Below, piece after piece: positions 57,401 through 64,000 of a DNA stretch of 64,000 nt. The DNA is from Daphnia pulex. Lineage: Eukaryota; Arthropoda; Branchiopoda; Diplostraca; Daphniidae. The translations under genes were made by a program, and so were the position numbers. Position 1 is the first letter of the stretch, and every line of letters begins with the position of its first letter. The DNA lies in assembly GCF_021134715.1 (NCBI RefSeq), contig NC_060021.1, forward strand, positions 9,084,501-9,148,500. The letters are read 5' to 3'. The notes below the pieces were generated by a model that was not told the origin of the DNA, searched no databases, and saw only the letters and a list, made by a program, of their open reading frames with translations.

Positions 57401-60400
57401 AGCCTTCTCCCCCCCCCCCCCTCCTCCACCCCTCCTCTTCCTGCCTCCAACTCTCTGTCGGCCGATCAGTTATCTCTCGGCCATCCGCACTTAGTGGAAG
57501 CGCGTTTCGTCGAAATGATCACTGATTCCAGGAACTGGCGCAGGAACCTCAACAACTCAAATTCATCCTTCGGGCCCCCCCACCCCCCTACTACTACTAC
57601 TCTGCTCTCATCTCACTTTCCTGTACCCTCCCCTCTTTTTTCCCGAAATCTCCTCCTCTTTCTGGCTCTTACGACGACGACAACACCGAGATGAACTGTC
57701 GCCCGAGACTTCAGTCTTCGTCCAGCTCGCCCAGTCTTCACCAGCCTCTCCATATCTCAGCTTGAGCACCGAAACAGTTCATCGACGGTAAGTTTCCTCC
57801 ACATTGTTTTGATTTTTTTTTTCTTAAAGCAAACATCTTCTGACTATTTGCAAATTTTTGTTACAGGAGAGAAAAAGAGACTCACCGGCGGGCGACGAAG
57901 CAGATGGCGACGACGATAAGGACGGCGACGGCAGCAGCGAAAGTGATGCCCACGATCTGCGCAATCGATAGTCCTGTTTGGAGGAAACAACAAGATGGAT
58001 TAGATTTTTAAAATATGCACACACAAACAAACGTCATACATATACTTTTCTTAAAATGTAACAATCGATCGATCTCGACAAATAAAGAAAAATAACCCAT
58101 CGACTCTCTTTTTTGGTGTGTTTTGCCTAGTTTCAATGAATACTCAAACAAGTTTCGGTTGGTTCGTGTTTTTCTTTTCTTACGAGATCCAATACTTCAC
58201 GGGATAGCAAGGATCACGTTTGTCAGTTTTCGGCATTCTTTCTGTTTTCTCTCTCTGTGTGTAGGGTTATGACATTTTCTCTTTATTTAAGTGACGGTAC
58301 AAGCGCAAACACGATTCACTACATACGGGGAATTTGGAGAAGCAAAACGTGAGGTACAACTACCAGAAAGAACTATGGGAATCACCTTGAATTGAGATGA
58401 TTCAGCATTACAAATAACTCTCTGCAAATAGTGCGCAAGGATAGGATGGGATAGGATAGAGAGAGAGTGAGTGAGAAATCACCACCATGGATGGTTGATT
58501 CTCGAATTCTTTTTGCGACCGAAACTCGCCGTCACAGTGGACGGTGGCCGAGGTCGAGCACGGATTGCTGCCCTCACGGGTCCCGCTTGAGGTGGAGGAG
58601 GATACCAAGGGTAATAAGGATTCCAGGACTGTGGGATTTGGTTGTAAGGTGCTACGTCCTGATAGGAATGCGAAAGGCCTTGAGTGGGGGACGGCCAAAC
58701 GCCCGTCGTTAACGGGAAAGAAGGAGGAGGAACCATTTCAAATCTGTGAACATGAACGACCTCGATAGTAATGTGTAGCCGAGCATCGCTTATACCTTCT
58801 GATTTGCATTGATACACTCCGTCGACGCTCCAGGGACTTTCCAACAGCTCGCCATTTTCGGCTAGATTGACTGTTTTCACGTGGACTTTCAATTCCAGAC
58901 CGGGTTGACACACGCTAGATGTTTCCACCAAACGTTCCGTCGCGCTACCTATTTTGCACGAAATCAAATCAAAATGGGAGGGAGCTGTTAAAAACCAATT
59001 CACCAAATACGGGTGAGCCAGCACAAACCATAGGTGGTGATGTTGTGTTCGCTTTCGCCTCCAGTGATGTTGATAACTGACAGGTAAGTGGGCCCAGCCG
59101 GCTTCGTTGGAGGTAGCCACTTGATTTCGATACAAGACGAATTGTCGCTCGAACTCTTGATCGAAGGTTGACCAGGCGCATTCGGCACTGCAGAAAGTGG
59201 AAAACCACAAAGATTTAAGAATCGTTAAAAAAAGCTGTTCGTGCTTCACACAATGCCTAATCCAGTTTTTACAGTGAAATAAAACTATCGATTTAATAAG
59301 GGAAAAAAAAATACATACCTCCAATTTTGGTCGTGACGGAGATTGGCTCGGATAACTCGGAGCACAATTTGGGGTCGTTGCAGGCCTGCACCGAGATAAC
59401 ATAACCGGTATAGGCCTCGACTTCCAGCGATACCTGCAGAATGGATTCATAGAAATAAAACTCACGTCAAAATCTATTTTTAATATACGAACATCACGAG
59501 ATACGACTGGTCGCATGCGGTAATGAATGGGAATTAGTATTTCTTACCCTGGTACTGTCTGTTGTGGTCCATACGTTAGTGTCGTTACTTCGAAAGACTT
59601 GATAATACGTGGAAGCGCCATTCGGAGAAACAGGCGCGCGCCATGTGATCGACATGGAGCGATTGGTCACTTCGATCAGGTTCAAATCCAGCGGCACGCT
59701 CGGTTCTGTATTAGAAAGTTTGTTTTGTTATTATTATTTTTTTTTTGTTTCTTCAAAAAGATACGTGACGTTCAACAAAAACAATTTTCTGAATAACACG
59801 AAGAGAGAGAGAAAAAGGGGAAAAATGGAGAATGAGAAAGCAGGTCACGTACTGCCTTCAGCTGTCCTGTTCATAACCGGGTCGCTACTCTGGCCTTCTC
59901 CTCCAAATTGCGTCTCCACAGACACGACAATCTTGTACATGGTGAAGGGTTTGAGCTGGCCAATTACGTAGCGGTTGGCAGTTGGGGGAACTTTAGTAGA
60001 GTTCGGATTGCCTAAGAAACCCCAAAAATACATAGGGGTTATTACATAAAATAACAATTCGTCGAACCGATTCGAACCAGAAAAGTCTGGTCTTTTCTAG
60101 GGGAGGGGTCACGTATGATAACATCACTCACCCTGGCAGTCTGGTTCTTCACCAGCAAAGATGTCGCCATCTTCGACGGGGCAGTAGTAGAGGATGAATC
60201 CAGTGATGATTCCGTTGGTGCCCTTGCATTGCAGGACCCATGAAACGTCGAGGGATGACGAGGTAGCAGCTACAACCTCCACTTGCTTGACTTGGCTTCC
60301 GTTGCCGTTGGCAATGACAATGCAACTAGACCAGACCATGCCGCTGCTGTAGCTGCCCTGATTGGCCGACACGGCAAATTGGTAGTTCTTCGTGTCTGGC

Positions 60401-62391
60401 AGAGTGACATTGAGCGATGTTTCTGTTGCGGGCACGTCTTGCATGTAAAGTTGGCCCTCGCACAGCACGGGGCTCTCACGCACGCTCAGACACCAATACA
60501 CCGTGTAGTTGCTCAACGTCGGCGGGTAAACCAGAGAATCGTCCGATCGAGCACGGCTGAATGCCGCCATGCTCATACCTTTGCTCGGCGTCGACGGACT
60601 CCATTGGACCCCGAAAAACGTGTCGTTGTAAATAATCTTCATGACGTTCTCCGGCGCTGTGGGCACTGCGGCAGGGGAAAAACGACAAATCGAATTAATA
60701 CCGACGAATAGAATAACAAGACAAAACAATTTTACGACTTACTGTTGGCAGACATGGGTAAGAAAACCAGGGACGAATTTGGCGAGTAGCCAACACTGTT
60801 GTACGATTGTAAAATGAATTCGTAATCTTTGTCTTTGTTCAGATTGTTGAAAACGGATTGAGTCACATCTACAGAGCTGACATTTTTTGCTTCGCTGAAA
60901 TAATAATCAGGAGGAAAAAAGGTTAGATAAACAGCAACCAAAAGGTCTCGTTTTGCTTCTCTGATAAGAAAAAAAAACCAAAACATACATAGTGTTTCTC
61001 TGACTGTCCAGCATGGTAATTTCGTATCCTGTTTCAGGCCCGTTTTCGCAATCGGCCGGTAGCTGTGACCAGCGAATCGTTGCTGACCGCATTTCCCAAT
61101 TGGTGCTAACCTCGAAGCTTCCGAGTGATGCGTCGGGACCGCTACATGGACCTACGATTGACGCACATGAAGAGAAATAAATAAATATTTCCTCTCTGAT
61201 AACAGAAGAAATTCCAAGAAATAAAAACATGAAAATCTCATACGGTCAGCGGATGTTTTGACGATAAGCATAGCCGGTTGAGACCAGAATCGCTCGTCAC
61301 TTTGATTGGCGGCTCTTGAACGCGCCCATATGCTCAGATTATAGTGGGTATTGGAGTATGGCAGCTGAAAAGCTAGATCGTACTTGGTCGTCTTGTTCGA
61401 CCAAAGCAACGATTCTGTTTCGGGAACAATCTACATAATTCAATAAAATTTTTAATAAATTTAGACACTCCATGTTTGATTTTTTTTTCCATTTCCAGAG
61501 AAAACCGTTTTGGCCTTGCAACTTACCAAACAAGAGCAAAAAATAGAAAAAACAGAAAAAGAAAAATAGCAAGAATCCTTACGTGGAAAACCGTTGTGTC
61601 TACCCAGCTGGACTGTATGTGGTATGCAATCTTGAATTCCAACCCGGGTGGAAAAAGTTGTAGATTGAAGGGCACCTTCCATGTGATTTTTGCCGATGTT
61701 GTCGTGGCCTCGGTCTGATTTAAGTTCTCCATCCGGTTGGGGATCACTGCGCGTTTTCCAGAAATGGTCAGATTATCACCAAATTATCATATGCAACCCA
61801 CAAGCAGCCCCAAATAAGCAAATAAAAAAAAAAAAATAATAATAATAACACCAAATTCCCGTCTTTTTTGTCATTCCCTCCCACTCAATCCCGCAAAAAA
61901 AGTTATTCAATAAAATAAAAACTACCAGGGAAAAACCAACCCAACATGCAGTGTTAGTCCAAAGAGCCAAAAAGGGGATAAATAAAACAAATTAATTCAA
62001 ATAAAACTAAAAAAGAGAGAATCAAAAGCCACCACACCAAACCCCACACTGTTGTCAGATTGTTTTCATCAACACAAATGCAAGTTTGATTTGGAAGGGG
62101 GAGGATAATGATATTTCTCTCGAAGATTTAAAAAATAATTTCGTAATGAAAAATGAATGAACGAAGAGTGAACGAATAAAAAAAAATACTAAAAAAAAAA
62201 TATATATCTTCCTTTCCAGACACTTACCGATGCCATAATTGTCTACAACTCCGAGGTGCTGGGTCACGTTACCCAATTCGTTGAATAGGGCCATGGAAAA
62301 ATTAAACGATTTGGCAGAGTATTGGTAGCCTGGCGACGTCGTGGGGCCCCATTCGCACGAGCCCTGTTGGTCAGAGGCGTATGCCGTCCTG
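54425..62391 (-). CDS. dome: Domeless-like JAK/STAT cytokine receptor
   Basis: Type I membrane receptor, about 1091 aa visible. Exons: 62228-62391 (start approximate), 61583-61746, 61244-61430, 60989-61151, 60743-60894, 60132-60665, 59853-60011, 59548-59705, 59319-59433, 59029-59187, 58796-58948, 57886-57973, 55454-55706, 55230-55367 and 54425-55114, phases consistent. The ectodomain has about six fibronectin III-like units (for example KITWKVPF, ATIRWSQLP, FGVQWSPS, LDVSWVLQC, MSITWRAP, IEIKWLPP) and a FWSQPA motif recalling WSxWS. The transmembrane helix is on exon 57886-57973 (IVGITFAAAVAVLIVVAICF). The tail of about 360 aa has no kinase but repeats Tyr-Val motifs (YVRVG, GYVTLG twice, YVEAC, GYVAFK, YVQMG), likely STAT docking sites. 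This fits domeless. The signal peptide exon is not identified and may lie beyond 62.4 kb. Confidence 0.78.
55707..57885 (-). other. Large domeless intron after the transmembrane exon
   Basis: About 2.2 kb. It contains pyrimidine/purine-rich tracts and A runs but no exon with recognisable homology on either strand. Confidence 0.5.
58282..58287 (-). terminator. Intronic poly(A) signal in domeless
   Basis: AATAAA on the gene strand, inside the intron before the transmembrane exon and downstream of the read-through stop at 58479. Confidence 0.4.
58479..58796 (-). other. dome: Possible alternative terminal exon giving a soluble receptor
   Basis: If the donor at 58795-58794 is not used, the frame stays open for about 105 codons, adding a Pro-rich tail (for example WNPYYPWYPPPPQ) and stopping at 58479 before the transmembrane exon. 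An AATAAA lies about 190 nt further on (58287-58282). This would make a secreted ectodomain. Expression evidence is not available from sequence. Confidence 0.35.
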
Positions 62392-62493
62392 GATAAGAAG
62401 CGGCGCGATTGTGGGCACGGGGTCATCATCCGCCTATTGTGGATTGCACGCGTTCGAATGGATTTTGTTTTACATTTTGCACCAAGAGCTGTG

Positions 62494-62524
<31 letters not shown>

Positions 62525-64000
62525 CCGTTTAGCTAATCAATTGCCGTCGTTTAATTTATTGTTCATTACTGGTCATCAGAGTGGGTAGGTTGAATTTTTG
62601 TTTTCTTAAAATAAAACAACGATGTTTTTCGCTGCTGACGATGTTGTCGGTGCAGAGCGGATAACGCCGAGATCGGATAACATCCGGGAGTGGTAAGACG
62701 AGAGACTGTCGACATTGGATTTTTCTACTCACGAACTAACTAACTAACGAACAAATCAGTGGAACGAAAGACTCGAAGTTCAAAGAGACAAGTGCAATAA
62801 GAGTCGACTTGCAATCACGAAGCTTGACGTCATCGATCAATAATCTCCTTTGACGTGTTACCCCTCCCCTCTTCCACCAGCCCATACACCTCGCATGAGA
62901 CGAGATATCATTTCATTCAAAGTCACCACTTCTAACGAATGGATATGCAATTCAACGGAAATTCTCAAAAAACTCAATCGACCCATTTAAATCATTTCTT
63001 CCTATTAAATCATTTTTGAAACTTTTCGAGGAAGCGATCTGCTGAGGATGGAAATTCGAGAAAATTCCCAGAGCGGATGATGTTGTGACGAGAAATCTGC
63101 ATGACCCGTGTGAAGGATAAGTTGACGCTCTTATTCAGAGAGCACGCTCCGTCTACTTCCCGGAAAAATCCAAATTCTTCGGAAAAACGGAAAATACGAA
63201 GAAGTCGAGTTCCGATCTCTACCCCCCTCCCCCCGTAGTATTTCTTCCATTGAAAACATCAACAGACCGAAGCCCGTTCCAACACGTTCGTGCGCAACGA
63301 GACGTACATGTGCCAACACATTGTGGTGCAGCTAAAGAAAGATTTTCGGTTGTGCAGAGAAAGGAACAAAAATAAAAATAATCCACGCCTTTAAAAGATG
63401 ACGAAGTGCTTCATCTTTCAAAGGCAAGAAGAAAAAAGGCGCACGCCAGCAAATTCACCACAACTCACTACTAGTTTCATGATGGATGACACCGATTAAC
63501 CGCTCACGTGCAATTGCGCAGGATTTTTATTTTCGGGAGAAAGAAAAAAAATCAAAAACTTTCATTCGGGCGTCATCCCCCTCCTCCTTCTCCTATTGCC
63601 CGAAAGGGACGTCAATGTCTAAAGAAGATGGATAGCTGAAAACAAAATTCGGTCGCTGACCTGCAGATAAACCATGGTGCATTGAATGAGGACGATTCCT
63701 CCTAACCTCTCAAGTAGATATTGCGGGGGAAAACAAACGGAATGCTTCCAGGAAAACACGTTTGCTTCTCTGAACTCCAAACGAACGTGAAAAAAAAAAG
63801 AAACGAGCGAATGTAACCAAAAACGGGGGGAGGAAATGGGGAGGTTATCGGTTGAATAGATCGTTGACAAAAAAAAAACATTTGGATCGTTGTGTCCCGA
63901 GACAAGACAAGACACACACGAAAATTGTTATAGCTCCCAATCTTCTTCATCTTCTAAAAAAGCGCAAGCGAGCAAAAAAATAAGGGGGTATATAAAATTG
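62392..64000. other. Upstream part of domeless, unresolved
   Basis: Expected to hold the first exon(s), leader or promoter of domeless. No signal-peptide exon could be placed. Several short minus-strand frames exist but none joins convincingly to 62391. Confidence 0.4.

Noticed and set aside
59000-59028. Extension of domeless exon to the TTG|GTGAAT donor near 59000
   Set aside because: That donor gives the wrong phase for the next exon. The GTTTGT donor after 59029 gives the correct phase and a better fibronectin III sequence.

Overview
The window looks like nuclear DNA of a small-genome arthropod, most likely a branchiopod crustacean such as Daphnia. The genes have many short introns (about 60-100 bp) and arthropod core promoter motifs (TCAGT initiators with TATA or DPE). 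The set of genes is animal-specific: whirlin/dysc, neurogenin, domeless, alpha-tubulin, MIOS, ARP5, LSM12 and RNase H1. The organism is inferred from gene content; no species marker was read.

Layout. 1-5.2 kb: the 3' end of a whirlin/dyschronic gene (+) with its last PDZ domain. 5.2-22.1 kb: an accessory block dominated by a giant inverted repeat. Its arms span about 6.8-12.7 and 13.8-19.7 kb around a 1.1-kb spacer. Each arm holds two tandem, broken copies of a secreted Tyr/Thr-rich protein gene. A 4.7-kb core of the arms is almost identical, while both edges differ by roughly 7-10%, so the core looks recently homogenised. A compact RNase H1 gene (20.6-21.6 kb, -) follows, with copies of the arm edge on both sides. 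22.1-32.4 kb: a stretch without a recognisable gene, carrying one intact-looking non-autonomous hAT element (24358-24852). 32.5-33.6 kb: an intronless neurogenin/tap gene (+). 36.0-37.0 kb: LSM12 (-).

37.9-46.0 kb: three co-oriented alpha-tubulin genes (-). All have the same six-exon structure and encode 450 aa. They share a promoter/5'UTR block with an initiator and DPE, and a second conserved element in intron 1. Their exons show patchy sequence homogenisation. 46.6-49.9 kb: MIOS, a GATOR2 subunit (+). 50.3-53.0 kb: ARP5 of the INO80 complex (-). 53.25-53.96 kb: a CYB561D-type transmembrane reductase (+). 54.4 kb to beyond 62.4 kb: a domeless-like JAK/STAT cytokine receptor (-). An unspliced intron just before its transmembrane exon could encode a soluble form.

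Exon coordinates were read by eye from splice signals and reading phase. For RNase H1, LSM12, the three tubulins, MIOS, ARP5 and CYB561D the exon lengths sum to a whole number of codons with consistent phases, which is strong internal support. Functional statements rest on recognised family motifs, not on database searches.
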